Assembly: GCF_001578705.1 (NCBI RefSeq)
Contig: NZ_KQ969039.1
Span: 133,356-170,342 of the forward strand
DNA: 36,987 bases
Direction of reading: 5' to 3'
Origin: Streptococcus oralis
GTDB taxonomy: Bacteria; Bacillota; Bacilli; Lactobacillales; Streptococcaceae
The notes under the pieces were generated by a model. It made no database searches. It worked only from the letters and a program-made list of their open reading frames with translations, and had not been told where the DNA came from. The translations under genes and the position numbers were made by a program. Shown piece after piece: positions 1 to 8,991 of the stretch (the stretch's first letter is position 1; each line of letters opens with the position of its first letter).

Positions 1-711
1 ACCCCTATTACTCACAAAGGAGATGAACACGGTCTTGCTCCAGCCGCAGAGGCAAAACCAAGACTGGACATCCAAGAGGAAGAGATTCCGTTCACTACCG
101 TGACACGTGAAAATCCACTCTTGCTCAAAGGGAAGACTCAAGTCGTTACTAAAGGCGCTAACGGCCGTCGCAGTCATTACTACTCTGTGAGCACTAGTGC
201 TGACGGTAAGGAAGTGAAAACTCTTGTAGATAGCCTTGTGACTCAAGAAGCAGTGACCCAAGTTATTGAAGTCGGAACCCTTGTTACCCATGTAGGGGAT
301 GAACACGGTCTTGCCCCAGCCGCAGAAGCAAAACCAAGACTGGATATCCAAGAGGAAGAGACTCCGTTCACTACCATAACACGTGAAAATCCGAAATTAC
401 CACTCGGACAAACGCAAGTAGTCCTTGCTGGAGTAAATGGTCGCCGTACGATTTTCTACTCTGTCAGCACTACTGCTGACGGCAAGGAAGAAAGAACCCT
501 TGTCAATAGTGCGGTATCGCAGGAAGCGGTCACTCAGGTTGTCGAAGTCGGAACTGCCGTTGAGAAAGCTGAGCAAGCTGAAGCAACTACTAGCAAAGCA
601 GATGAAAAACAACTCCCTGCAACAGGAAGTCAAGACTCTGCAGGCTTGGTCGCAGCAGGACTCATGGCCACGCTAGCAGCCTACGGACTCACTAAGAGAA
701 AAGAGGATTAA
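1..711 (+). CDS. strH: StrH beta-N-acetylhexosaminidase, C-terminal part
   Basis: This is the 3' end of a cell-wall-anchored surface protein whose coding frame is open from base 1, so the gene starts before the window. The visible 236 residues hold two G5-type repeats (each with NGRR..YYSVST or FYSVST and ADGKE..TLV) separated by near-identical linkers containing GDEHGLAPAAEAKPRLDIQ. A LPATG sortase signal, a hydrophobic segment and a KRKED tail follow. In mitis-group streptococci this repeat and anchor arrangement next to purB belongs to StrH, the exo-hexosaminidase that trims GlcNAc from host N-glycans. The catalytic GH20 domains are outside the window, so the name rests on repeat type and neighbourhood. 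The gene converges on purB and shares its terminator. Confidence 0.85.
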   Translation, partial: TPITHKGDEHGLAPAAEAKPRLDIQEEEIPFTTVTRENPLLLKGKTQVVTKGANGRRSHYYSVSTSADGKEVKTLVDSLVTQEAVTQVIEVGTLVTHVGDEHGLAPAAEAKPRLDIQEEETPFTTITRENPKLPLGQTQVVLAGVNGRRTIFYSVSTTADGKEERTLVNSAVSQEAVTQVVEVGTAVEKAEQAEATTSKADEKQLPATGSQDSAGLVAAGLMATLAAYGLTKRKED

Positions 712-731
712 ACCTCTTCGACAAGAATACA

Positions 732-758
732 AAAAAGCGAGATTGAATCTCGCTTTTT
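732..758. terminator. Bidirectional terminator between strH and purB
   Basis: AAAAAGCGAGATT is followed almost immediately by its reverse complement AATCTCGCTTTTT. This gives a roughly 12-bp stem with T-runs on both strands, placed between the convergent ends of strH (+) and purB (-). Confidence 0.9.
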
Positions 759-768
759 GTTGTTATGA

Positions 769-2067
769 TTAGTCACCAAGTCCGATACGTTCAAAGATAT
801 CATCCACTCGTTTAGTGTAGTATGCAGGGTTGAAGATTTCGTCGATTTCCTCTTGAGTCAGGCGTGATGTCACTTCTGGATCTGCTTCAAGAAGTGGTTT
901 AAAGTCTACTTGGTTGTCCCAGGAGTAGGCTGTTTTTGGTTGCACCAAGTCATAGGCTTGCTCACGGGTCATACCTTTCTCAATCAAGGTCAACATAGCA
1001 CGTTGACTGAAGATAAGACCAAAAGTTGAGTTCATGTTGCGAATCATGTTTTCTGGGAAGACCGTCAAGTTCTTGACGATATTTCCAAAACGGTTGAGCA
1101 TGTAGTCAATCAAAATAGTCGTATCTGGTGTGATGATACGCTCAGCTGATGAGTGGGAAATGTCACGTTCGTGCCAAAGAGCGACGTTCTCATAGGCTGT
1201 CACCATATGACCACGGATAACACGCGCCAGACCTGTCATATTTTCAGAACCGATAGGGTTGCGTTTGTGAGGCATGGCTGAAGACCCTTTTTGCCCTTTG
1301 GCAAAGAATTCTTCCACTTCGCGTTGCTCAGATTTTTGTAGACCACGGATCTCAGTCGCCATCCGCTCGATAGAAGTCGCAATGCTGGCAAGAACTGCAA
1401 AGTACTCAGCATGAAGGTCACGAGGAAGGACCTGTGTAGAGATTTCTTGAGCACGGATACCAAGTTTGTTGCAGACATACTCCTCTACAAACGGTGGGAT
1501 GTTGGCAAAGTTTCCAACCGCACCAGAGATTTTACCAGCTTCCACACCAGCAGCCGCATGCTCGAAACGCCCGATATTGCGCTTCATTTCGCTATACCAA
1601 GTCGCCAATTTAAGACCAAAGGTTGTAGGTTCAGCGTGCACCCCGTGGGTACGACCCATCATGATGGTGAACTTGTGCTCCTTAGCCTTATCAGCGATGA
1701 TGTTGGTGAAGTTTTCAAGGTCACGACGGATGATGTCGTTGGCCTGCTTGTAGAGGTAACCGTAAGCCGTATCCACCACGTCGGTAGAGGTCAAACCATA
1801 GTGAACCCACTTGCGCTCTTCGCCAAGCGTTTCAGAAACCGCGCGCGTGAAAGCCACCACATCGTGACGAGTCTCCTGCTCAATCTCCAAAATACGGTCG
1901 ATGTCAAAGTCCGCTTTCTCGCGGATCAAAGCCACATCTTCCTTAGGGATTTCCCCCAACTCAGCCCATGCCTCGTCAGCCAAGATTTCCACCTCAAGCC
2001 AAGCACGGTATTTATTTTCTTCACTCCAAATGTTCGCCATCTCAGGGCGAGAGTAACGGTTGATCAT
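769..2067 (-). CDS. purB: Adenylosuccinate lyase
   Basis: The 432-residue protein is the usual length for bacterial PurB. It catalyses two fumarate eliminations: SAICAR to AICAR in IMP synthesis and adenylosuccinate to AMP. The fumarase/aspartase signature [11 protein letters not shown] lies at residues 261-271 with the flexible-loop serines, TSTD is at 93-96, and the general acid/base histidine region [11 protein letters not shown] starts at 138. The ATG start at 2067 has an upstream AAAGGA. It is the last gene of the leftward purine cluster, but the DUF262-HEPN pair now lies between it and purK, 61 bp upstream. I see no strong promoter of its own in that gap. Confidence 0.97.
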   Translation of the reverse strand: MINRYSRPEMANIWSEENKYRAWLEVEILADEAWAELGEIPKEDVALIREKADFDIDRILEIEQETRHDVVAFTRAVSETLGEERKWVHYGLTSTDVVDTAYGYLYKQANDIIRRDLENFTNIIADKAKEHKFTIMMGRTHGVHAEPTTFGLKLATWYSEMKRNIGRFEHAAAGVEAGKISGAVGNFANIPPFVEEYVCNKLGIRAQEISTQVLPRDLHAEYFAVLASIATSIERMATEIRGLQKSEQREVEEFFAKGQKGSSAMPHKRNPIGSENMTGLARVIRGHMVTAYENVALWHERDISHSSAERIITPDTTILIDYMLNRFGNIVKNLTVFPENMIRNMNSTFGLIFSQRAMLTLIEKGMTREQAYDLVQPKTAYSWDNQVDFKPLLEADPEVTSRLTQEEIDEIFNPAYYTKRVDDIFERIGLGD

Positions 2068-2128
2068 TGTTTGTTTTTCCTTTCTATTTCAAAATTAATT
2101 CAATCAAAATCTGCTTTTACATTTCTAC

Positions 2129-3160
2129 TTAAAATTTAAAGGCAAGTGACCTCGATGTCCCCTCTATATTATCTTTTTTGAAGCAAGTCAAGTTCAAAAT
2201 TTGAAAATCTCTATTCCTTCTAATGTTAATATATTCGCTCCACACTTCTAAAGTAACATGCCCATTATCAGGCAATTCCTGAATCGATTCCTCTTGTTCA
2301 TTACAAATAGTACATATTTGCACAGGGTAAACTAATTCGTCATGCTTAACATACCATTCTGAACTTAAAGCATTTTTATCATTAATGAATTTTACTTGTT
2401 CGCTATCAAAAGTAATTTCAACAATACTCCTAGCATCAATAGGTTCTCGTAGAACATTACTAAATTTCACATATTTATCATTATCTACAGTTCTCTGAAT
2501 ATAAAGATTTTTCAAATACATTTTTACTAATATTAATACATTATCAATAAAATCAAAAAATTTTTCCATATCATCAATATTAACAGATTCTGAACACAAC
2601 CCCGAATGAGCCAAACTATTTCTATTGTTCACTAAACTATCGATATAACCTTCTAAAGCATTTGGATTAGGATTTTTTTCAGAAAATTTTCCAACTGAGC
2701 TACTTTCTAAGTTATCTATACAGTTTTGAATCTTAGTATTTAATTTTTGAAACTTTAAAAGTTCTTCCTTTGATGCTTCAGGATAGATTCTTTGAATTAA
2801 CTCTATCAAAGTATCAAACCAGAGATTATTAGTTGATAAATAATATTCTTTGGTTATCTTTATTTCATTTTCAGTTAAAGATTCTAAATATCTATCTTTG
2901 ACATAATTTGTAGAACTTAAGATTGTCCTATAGAACATTTTTACGAACTCATCAGTAAAGATTGTATCTGCATATGTTGTTAAGTGATTGAATAATATAC
3001 TTTTTATGTTACTTTCCCAAACTGTATACAGTGTAATGATAAAATTTTCTTTAAGAATGTTTTCAATAAACCTTTTTTCCGATATCTCCACATTTGATAT
3101 TATATCATCAAATTTAGCAATATTTTGATAAAAAATATTTTCTTGAACAAAGCTATCCAT
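2129..3160 (-). CDS. HEPN-domain protein (MAE_28990/MAE_18760-like), putative RNase effector
   Basis: The product has 343 residues. Residues 180-185 read RNSLAH, the R-x4-H active-site pattern of HEPN ribonucleases. It sits in the second half of a helical domain (about 30-220) whose first helix carries LYTVWESNIKSI (44-55), a layout I associate with the MAE_28990/MAE_18760-like HEPN family. Residues 230-343 form a separate C-terminal part, probably beta-rich, which I do not recognise; it holds a CTIC pair at 283-286. The ATG overlaps the end of the upstream DUF262 gene by 8 bp, so the two are probably translationally coupled. The gene is much more AT-rich than purB and purK. Inference: the toxic RNase half of a two-gene defence or toxin module. 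The RNase assignment is supported by the motif; the defence role is not shown by sequence alone. Confidence 0.8.
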   Translation of the reverse strand: MDSFVQENIFYQNIAKFDDIISNVEISEKRFIENILKENFIITLYTVWESNIKSILFNHLTTYADTIFTDEFVKMFYRTILSSTNYVKDRYLESLTENEIKITKEYYLSTNNLWFDTLIELIQRIYPEASKEELLKFQKLNTKIQNCIDNLESSSVGKFSEKNPNPNALEGYIDSLVNNRNSLAHSGLCSESVNIDDMEKFFDFIDNVLILVKMYLKNLYIQRTVDNDKYVKFSNVLREPIDARSIVEITFDSEQVKFINDKNALSSEWYVKHDELVYPVQICTICNEQEESIQELPDNGHVTLEVWSEYINIRRNRDFQILNLTCFKKDNIEGTSRSLAFKF

Positions 3161-4247
3161 CTTTCAAAAATTCCCTTTCAAAAATAGAAACTCTTGTCTT
3201 TACATTTTTTATTGCTGTGTACTTACCATTAAAATCTACTCTATTAGTTTTCAAAACATCAAACTTCAATTGTTCAAAAGCCCCATCATCAAATTGTTCT
3301 AAATTATCTAAATTATTAGATATAAAAAGCATTACACTATCAAAAATCATATTTTCAGCTTTTTTACTTTTTGCGCTCGACATAAATGCTTTCTCTCCAA
3401 AAAGTCTCCTTGCAGTTATGACTACTTTTTTGAAAAATTCTTCTAATTCTCCCATTTCAGATTCCGTAAACTCTTTTGATGCTTCCATATATAAATCTAA
3501 TAGTCTTGAAGTAGAGATGGGAGTAATGTCATTACGAACTGCACTAAAATAGGCAAAAAAACGAAGGACTTTTTCTGAATATTCTAATCTTTCGTCGTAT
3601 TCAGTTTTTTTCGGATGTGCCCATAATTGTTTAAACACTTCGTCCGATGCTAAACGCTTCAACATTTTATTAAATCGCTCACTATAAAGCGCGTTTCTTA
3701 CTTCTTGCTTGTTTAATGCTAATCCCCCTGTATTCAGTCTTTCAAAAACAAGTCGTCGCATATTTTGTTTCTCAGATTCATCTTTGGTTGATTCACTCAA
3801 TAAGATTATTCCGGAAATATATCTTCTTGTTATTGTTTCTTTGACATCCGCGGGTAATTCAGAATATTTTTTCCCATTGTATTCTTGAAAAAATTCAAGT
3901 GAATCTAGACAAAATTCATCTTCTAAAAATGAAATAATTGTAGAAATCCTTTGCTTACCATCCATAATTTCGAATTTACCATATTCATACTCAAATAAAA
4001 AAATAGGTGGTATAGGAATATTTATAATAAAACTTTCTATTAATTTTGATTTTTTTGATTCTGGCCAGACAACGTTTCTTTGATAATATGGATCCAGCTT
4101 ATAGTCAGAAGACTGAAAAATCTCTTTGACATTTTTTAGTGGATAACGTGTTTGTTCAGTAACAATTCGAAATTCGATTCTGTCATCAGATTTTGAATCC
4201 AGTAAATCTTTAATACGTTGCTTTGTTAAAAGTTCCTCTATAGACAT
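3153..4247 (-). CDS. DUF262 (ParB/GmrS-like N-terminal) protein
   Basis: The product has 364 residues and DUF262 hallmarks: YQRNVVWP at 55-62, LIESFIINIPIPP at 69-81, the ParB-like IMDGKQRIST at 94-103, FERLNTGG at 168-175 and LNKQEVRNAL at 178-187. DUF262 is the nucleotide-hydrolysing half of GmrSD type IV restriction enzymes and of several DNA-modification-sensing systems. In those it is usually joined to a DUF1524 HNH nuclease. I see no HNH motif here: the remaining 180 residues are helical and unlike DUF1524. The partner effector is instead the overlapping HEPN gene downstream. The start ATG is preceded by GGAGAG at good spacing. Its 5' end is only 30 bp from the purK stop, so it probably depends on pur operon transcription. 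The AT-rich composition suggests horizontal acquisition. Confidence 0.85.
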   Translation of the reverse strand: MSIEELLTKQRIKDLLDSKSDDRIEFRIVTEQTRYPLKNVKEIFQSSDYKLDPYYQRNVVWPESKKSKLIESFIINIPIPPIFLFEYEYGKFEIMDGKQRISTIISFLEDEFCLDSLEFFQEYNGKKYSELPADVKETITRRYISGIILLSESTKDESEKQNMRRLVFERLNTGGLALNKQEVRNALYSERFNKMLKRLASDEVFKQLWAHPKKTEYDERLEYSEKVLRFFAYFSAVRNDITPISTSRLLDLYMEASKEFTESEMGELEEFFKKVVITARRLFGEKAFMSSAKSKKAENMIFDSVMLFISNNLDNLEQFDDGAFEQLKFDVLKTNRVDFNGKYTAIKNVKTRVSIFEREFLKDG

Positions 4248-4277
4248 TTTCTCTCCATTCTTTAAACTTTATCGTAT

Positions 4278-5351
4278 TTAAAACTCCTCAACCTCATCCG
4301 GCACATCGCTAAACAAAGTCACATGCCCCATCTTGCGGTTGTGCTTCGCTTCTATTTTACCATACATGTGAAGGTGGGCGCTTGGATTTTCTGCGACATA
4401 CTTTTCAGCGGCCTCGACATGCTGCCCGAGTACGTTGAGCATGACGGTTGGTGCATGCAGGTGGATATCTGGCAATGATGCTCCAAGGACGCCCATAATA
4501 TGGGTGTCAAACTGCGAGAAGTCGCAAGCTTCGATAGAGTAGTGCCCAGAGTTGTGGGGACGTGGCGCAATCTCATTGACAATGATGTCATCAGCAGTCG
4601 CAAACATTTCCACGCAAAGAGTTCCAGACAAGTTGAGTTGTTCTGCAATTCGCACTGCCATGGTTTTGGCTTTTTCAGCTAGACTATCAGAAATACGAGC
4701 TGGCACAATGGTCTTAGACAGTATGTTGTTACGGTGAATATTTTCCTGAACTGGGAAAACCGTCACATCCTTGCCATTTCCTGACACGATGACAGAAATC
4801 TCAAGGTCGAAGTTGACAAATTCTTCCAAGACGCAGTCTGCAGAGTCGGCTAGTGCACGGGCTTCTTCCAAGTCTGCTTCTGAGCGAATGACCTTTTGCC
4901 CATGCCCATCGTAGCCACCAGTCGCCGTCTTGAGGACATAGTTTTTGGCCAGGTCAATCTCCGCCAAGTCTTGGCTAGAATTCACAACCTTGTATGGAGC
5001 CACCGTTACTTGGGCCTTCTTGGAAAGGAAGTCCTTTTCAAAGATACGATTTTGAGAAATGCGGAGCAGGTCAGTTCCTTGAGGAAGTTGTCCATCCCTG
5101 ATGACAGCATCCAAACCGTCAGCATCAACATTTTCAAACTCATAGGTGAGGACATCGCAACGCTCAGCTAGCTGACGGAGGGCATCCACATCGTTATAAG
5201 GAGCCACGATGATTTCCGCCACACGAGAGGCCGGGCAATCCGCCGCAGGATCCAGCGCGATAACCTTGTGCCCCATGTAGATAGCAGAAATGGCCATCAT
5301 CTGTCCCAGCTGACCACCACCGATAATTCCGATTGTTTTAGATGAGCTCAT
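4278..5351 (-). CDS. purK: N5-carboxyaminoimidazole ribonucleotide synthase (ATPase subunit)
   Basis: The 357-residue ATP-grasp enzyme converts AIR, bicarbonate and ATP to N5-CAIR, the substrate of PurE. It begins with a Rossmann-like [13 protein letters not shown] (8-20) and ends with the typical GHVTLF region. [13 protein letters not shown] and [12 protein letters not shown] are the ATP-grasp and metal-binding segments. Its ATG lies 14 bp inside the end of purE, so the pair is translationally coupled. The stop is 30 bp before the DUF262 gene. Confidence 0.97.
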   Translation of the reverse strand: MSSSKTIGIIGGGQLGQMMAISAIYMGHKVIALDPAADCPASRVAEIIVAPYNDVDALRQLAERCDVLTYEFENVDADGLDAVIRDGQLPQGTDLLRISQNRIFEKDFLSKKAQVTVAPYKVVNSSQDLAEIDLAKNYVLKTATGGYDGHGQKVIRSEADLEEARALADSADCVLEEFVNFDLEISVIVSGNGKDVTVFPVQENIHRNNILSKTIVPARISDSLAEKAKTMAVRIAEQLNLSGTLCVEMFATADDIIVNEIAPRPHNSGHYSIEACDFSQFDTHIMGVLGASLPDIHLHAPTVMLNVLGQHVEAAEKYVAENPSAHLHMYGKIEAKHNRKMGHVTLFSDVPDEVEEF

Positions 5352-5829
5352 TTGTAGACTCCTCTGCGATTTTTCCTTGTTCTTCTGCGAAATCAGCCAA
5401 CGCTGTCGCGATAGCCTGATCCTCTACTGACAGGAGACGGAGGGCAAAGAGGGCAGCATTAGTCGCACCTGCTTCACCGATAGCCATTGTCGCCACAGGC
5501 ACGCCACCCGGCATCTGTACGATAGAGTAGAGTGAGTCCACGCCACTAAGCGCACGCGATTTGACAGGCACCCCGATGACAGGAAGGGTTGTTTTAGCTG
5601 CGACCATGCCTGGCAAGTGAGCTGCGCCACCCGCACCTGCGATAATGACCTTGATACCGCGACTACGAGCTTCCTCCGCATGTCTGAACATGAGGTCTGG
5701 AGTACGGTGGGCAGAGACAACTTTCTTTTCGTAGGATACACCGAAGCGGTCTAGAACTTCTGCTGTTTTTTGCATGGTCGTCCAGTCGGATTTGGAGCCC
5801 ATGATAATGGAAATTACTGGTTTAATCAT
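5338..5829 (-). CDS. purE: N5-carboxyaminoimidazole ribonucleotide mutase (catalytic subunit)
   Basis: A 163-residue class I PurE, rearranging N5-CAIR to CAIR. It has the MGSKSDW phosphate-binding motif near the N terminus, VSAHRTPD, and [11 protein letters not shown]. An in-frame upstream start would add a 19-residue Lys-rich extension. I chose the internal ATG at 5829 because homologues begin with the conserved [11 protein letters not shown] shortly after the start, and because AAGGAAAAAAT sits directly before it. It overlaps purK by 14 bp. The 190 bp up to purD hold an unusual structured element. Confidence 0.95.
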   Translation of the reverse strand: MIKPVISIIMGSKSDWTTMQKTAEVLDRFGVSYEKKVVSAHRTPDLMFRHAEEARSRGIKVIIAGAGGAAHLPGMVAAKTTLPVIGVPVKSRALSGVDSLYSIVQMPGGVPVATMAIGEAGATNAALFALRLLSVEDQAIATALADFAEEQGKIAEESTNELI

Positions 5830-5853
5830 ATTTTTTCCTTTTTTCTTCTTTTT

Positions 5854-6006
5854 GATAATGGTCTTAGGTGGTGGGGACGGAAGCAAACCTTCGGTTTCAT
5901 TCCTAAAATTTGAGCCTAAGGTCTCAAATTTTCCCTAGACCAGAACAGAAATTGTTCTGGTCTTTTCACCACGGCGACCATTATCGTGTTTGGCGACTGC
6001 GTCGCC
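5854..6006. repeat. Multi-branch hairpin element between purD and purE
   Basis: The element is bounded by perfect inverted repeats GATAATGGTC (5854-5863) and GACCATTATC (5976-5985). Just inside, GTGGTG (5868-5873) pairs with CACCAC (5967-5972). Within lie three more perfect hairpins: AAACC/GGTTT (5885-5897), AAAATTTGAG/CTCAAATTTT (5905-5932) and an 11-bp AGACCAGAACA/TGTTCTGGTCT (5937-5963). Immediately outside is GGCGAC/GTCGCC (5992-6006). RNA from the pur operon would fold into a closed multi-arm structure. I see no coding capacity. It could be a non-autonomous repeat with terminal inverted repeats, or a processing or regulatory element. Confidence 0.7.
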
Positions 6007-6019
6007 TTTTCTTATATCT

Positions 6020-7282
6020 TTATCGAATGGCCTTGCTTCCGATATCGGTTCGGTAAAAGAGTCCTTCTGTGTTTTGTTGGGCGAGTTCTTGGTAGATGGT
6101 TTCTTGGGCTTCTTTGACGGTGTCTGCTGTGGTGACGAGCATATAGACACGTCCGCCGTTTGATAGCAGTGCTCTGCTATTTTCCGCAAACTTAGCTCCT
6201 GCATAGTAGGTGATGATGTCGCCATCGGTTTTGGCTGGCAACTTGACACCTTTTTCATAGTCTAGCGGGTAGCCCTTGGATGCGACAACCACACCCAGAG
6301 TCACACCCTTGTCCGTCCACGTGATGTTTGGCTCCTTGCCATTGAGAATATCCGTGATATTTTGTGCAAAGTCAGATGTCAGGCGGGGCAGGATAATCTG
6401 AGTTTCGGGATCTCCGAAGCGAGCGTTAAACTCGATAACCTTCGGACCGTCAGCAGTCAAAATAAGCCCTGCGTAAAGGATACCAAGATACGGACGACCT
6501 TCTTTGATCATCCCTTCAAGGACTGGCTTGACAATGGTGTCAACCGCCGTATCAACAACGCTCTGTGGCAAGTGAGGAACTGGCGCATAGGCACCCATCC
6601 CACCAGTGTTAGGTCCCTTGTCGCCATCGTAAGCACGTTTGTGGTCCTGAGCCGTTGGCATGATGTAGAACTTGTCCCCATTGACAAAGGCAAAGAGAGA
6701 GAACTCTTCCCCGTCAAGGAATTCCTCGATGACCACACGCGCGCCTGAGTCACCAAATTTATTGTCCAAAAGCATCTCATGGGCTGCTTCGATTGCTTGC
6801 TCAACCGTCTCCGCAACGACGACACCTTTCCCGAGCGCCAATCCATCCGCCTTAACAACGATTGGAGCGCCTTTCTCTTCGATATAAGCCTTAGCTGCCT
6901 CGAAATCTGAAAATGTGCCATAGGCTGCTGTCGGAACGTCGTATTTGACCATGATTTCCTTAGCAAAATCCTTGGACCACTCCAGCTCAGCAGCAGCCCT
7001 AGTCGGACCAAAAGCCTTGAGGCCTGATGCATTGAAATCATCCACTATTCCAGCGGCAAGAGCATCATCCGGCCCAATGAAGGTCCAAGCGATATCGTTG
7101 ACCTTTGCAAATTCAATTAACTTAGAATGTTCGGAAATAGAGATATTTACTAACCCCAGCCCATCCAGAGCCATCCCGTCATTTCCAGGAGCTACAAAGA
7201 CCTTTTCAACGTCTTTTGATTCAAGCAACTTCTTAGCAATCGCATGTTCACGACCACCCGAGCCGACAACTAACAGCTTCAT
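6020..7282 (-). CDS. purD: Phosphoribosylamine-glycine ligase (GAR synthetase)
   Basis: The 420-residue ATP-grasp enzyme joins glycine to phosphoribosylamine. The N terminus has the diagnostic VVGSGGREHAIA; GPNTGGMGAYAP and EFNARFGDPETQ are the PurD signature and metal-binding segments. The length is typical. The start ATG at 7282 follows AAAGAGGTTGTAAG. It has its own promoter in the 120-bp gap after the purH terminator, so purDEK and whatever follows can be transcribed separately from purC-H. Confidence 0.97.
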   Translation of the reverse strand: MKLLVVGSGGREHAIAKKLLESKDVEKVFVAPGNDGMALDGLGLVNISISEHSKLIEFAKVNDIAWTFIGPDDALAAGIVDDFNASGLKAFGPTRAAAELEWSKDFAKEIMVKYDVPTAAYGTFSDFEAAKAYIEEKGAPIVVKADGLALGKGVVVAETVEQAIEAAHEMLLDNKFGDSGARVVIEEFLDGEEFSLFAFVNGDKFYIMPTAQDHKRAYDGDKGPNTGGMGAYAPVPHLPQSVVDTAVDTIVKPVLEGMIKEGRPYLGILYAGLILTADGPKVIEFNARFGDPETQIILPRLTSDFAQNITDILNGKEPNITWTDKGVTLGVVVASKGYPLDYEKGVKLPAKTDGDIITYYAGAKFAENSRALLSNGGRVYMLVTTADTVKEAQETIYQELAQQNTEGLFYRTDIGSKAIR

Positions 7283-7314
7283 CTTACAACCTCTTTTGCG
7301 AATTATTTACTAAT

Positions 7315-7337
7315 ATTATAACACAAACGTTCGTTTT
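7315..7337 (-). promoter_or_regulatory. purD promoter (extended -10) with PurBox-like site
   Basis: On the minus strand TGTTATAAT (7315-7323) is an extended -10 element. Directly upstream is AAAACGAACGTTTG (7324-7337), which carries the CGAAC core of the PurBox bound by the PurR regulators of Gram-positive bacteria. No good -35 hexamer is visible, which fits an extended -10 promoter dependent on or blocked by a bound regulator. Core match is seen; function is inferred. Confidence 0.65.
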
Positions 7338-7365
7338 AATCTTGTTTTGCTCCGCGTTTTTTCGC

Positions 7366-7397
7366 AAAAAAGGAAAGAAACTGTTTTCTTCCCTTTT
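7366..7397 (-). terminator. purH terminator
   Basis: The 13-bp stem pairs 7368-7380 with 7385-7397 (one G-U pair) around a 4-nt loop, followed on the minus strand by TTTTTT. It starts just past the purH stop. Confidence 0.85.
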
Positions 7398-7402
7398 GTT
7401 TT

Positions 7403-8950
7403 TTAATGCCTAAAGTGTCTCACGCCTGTGAAGACCATAGTCAAGCCATATTTGTCCGCTGCTTCGATGGACTCTTGGTCACGGACTGAGCCACCCGGCT
7501 GGATGATGGCCTTGATACCGGCTTTGGCGATTTCTTCCACGTTATCCGCAAATGGGAAGAAAGCATCTGAAGCAAGAACAGCGCCGTCAAGGCGGTCTTT
7601 GGCTTGTTCAATGGCGATGCGAACAGAAGCCACACGATTGGTTTGACCCGGGCCAACGCCAAGTGTCATGTGGTCGTTGGTTATGATGATTCCGTTTGAT
7701 TTGACGTACTTGATGGCTTTCCAAGCGAACTCAAGGGCAGTCGCTTCTGTCTCGGTTGGCTGGCGTTTGGTCACCACTTGCCAGTCAACTGGGCTTTCCT
7801 TGACCACGTCTTGGTTTTGCACAAGAAGTCCACCAACCACGCCTGTGTATTCTGCCTCTACTTCACTAGCCTCTTGAGCATCAAATGGCAAGGCAAGGAT
7901 ACGCAAGTTTTTCTTTTTGTTGGTCAAAATGGCTAGCGCTTCATCCGTATAGCTCGGTGCGATAATGATCTCGAGGAAAACGCCGTGCATCTTCTCAGCG
8001 GTCGCAGCATCCACCTCACGGTTAAGGACGACAATTCCACCAAAGATAGACACTGGGTCAGACTCGTAAGCATAGTCCCAAGCAGTTTCGATGTCATCTG
8101 CCTGACCAATTCCACATGGATTCATGTGTTTCAAAGCTACAACGGTTGGACGATCTTTGAAATCACGGATAATACGAATCGCCGCATCAGCGTCACGAAT
8201 GTTATTGAAGGACAATTCTTTACCGTTGAGCTGTTTCGCTGATGCAATTGAGTAGTCTGTCGGCAAAGCTTTTTGGTAGAAATCTGCATCCTGTTGAGGA
8301 TTTTCCCCATAGCGCATGGCCTGCTTGAGGTCATAAGTCAAGGTGAGTTTTTCTGGTTTGCTTTCGCCCACTTGAGCAGTGAAGTATTCTGCAATCAAGG
8401 CATCATAAGCTGCTGTGTGACGGAAAACCTTGGCAGCCAAACGTTGACGCATTTCGTAAGTCGTTTCACCATTGGCTGACAACTCGTCCAAAACCACTGC
8501 GTAGTCAGCAGGGTCTACAACAACTGTTACGCTAGCGTGGTTTTTAGCTGCTGAACGAAGCATTGATGGCCCACCGATATCGATATTTTCAACTGCGTCA
8601 GCGTACGTCACGTCTGGTTTGAGGATTGTTTCCTTGAAAGGATAGAGGTTGACCACTACAAGGTCGATAAGCTCGATCTTATTGTCCTTAGCCGCCTCAA
8701 GGTGGCTATCCAAGTCACGACGAGCGAGGAGCCCACCATGGATATTCGGGTGAAGGGTCTTGACGCGACCGTCCATCATCTCTGGGAAGCCCGTCACATC
8801 ATCGATCGCAATGGTCTCAACTCCAGCATTATCAAGAGCAACCTTTGTCCCACCTGTCGAGATAATATCCCAACCCAGTCTTTTAAGTTCTTGGGCAAAT
8901 TCAACAATGCCCGCTTTGTCTGAGACGCTGATTAAGGCGCGTTTAGTCAT
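7403..8950 (-). CDS. purH: Bifunctional AICAR transformylase / IMP cyclohydrolase
   Basis: The 515-residue protein does the last two steps to IMP. It has an N-terminal MGS-like cyclohydrolase domain ([30 protein letters not shown]-like segment) and a C-terminal transformylase domain with [16 protein letters not shown] and SDAFFPF. A longer in-frame start 36 bp upstream exists. I prefer the ATG at 8950 because AAGGAAATAAC precedes it and [14 protein letters not shown] matches the family N terminus. It follows the SUFU-domain gene closely and ends at a strong terminator. Confidence 0.96.
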   Translation of the reverse strand: MTKRALISVSDKAGIVEFAQELKRLGWDIISTGGTKVALDNAGVETIAIDDVTGFPEMMDGRVKTLHPNIHGGLLARRDLDSHLEAAKDNKIELIDLVVVNLYPFKETILKPDVTYADAVENIDIGGPSMLRSAAKNHASVTVVVDPADYAVVLDELSANGETTYEMRQRLAAKVFRHTAAYDALIAEYFTAQVGESKPEKLTLTYDLKQAMRYGENPQQDADFYQKALPTDYSIASAKQLNGKELSFNNIRDADAAIRIIRDFKDRPTVVALKHMNPCGIGQADDIETAWDYAYESDPVSIFGGIVVLNREVDAATAEKMHGVFLEIIIAPSYTDEALAILTNKKKNLRILALPFDAQEASEVEAEYTGVVGGLLVQNQDVVKESPVDWQVVTKRQPTETEATALEFAWKAIKYVKSNGIIITNDHMTLGVGPGQTNRVASVRIAIEQAKDRLDGAVLASDAFFPFADNVEEIAKAGIKAIIQPGGSVRDQESIEAADKYGLTMVFTGVRHFRH

Positions 8951-8991
8951 GTTATTTCCTTTCATTGTATCAAGAGGTGCTTTCACATCAT

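Noticed and set aside
1411-2139. 242-codon plus-strand open frame over purB
   Set aside because: Antisense of a highly conserved purB; no plausible start site and no recognisable motifs.
3153-4247. Considered as a complete GmrSD fusion
   Set aside because: The protein ends after about 364 residues without an HNH/DUF1524 motif; only the DUF262 half is there.
4248-4277. Searched for insertion-site repeats flanking the DUF262-HEPN pair
   Set aside because: No direct or inverted repeats shared with 2068-2128 were found, so no attachment site is claimed.
5854-6006. Considered as a CRISPR-like or tRNA-like structure
   Set aside because: Hairpins are nested and different from each other, with no repeated unit, no CCA end and no tRNA landmarks.
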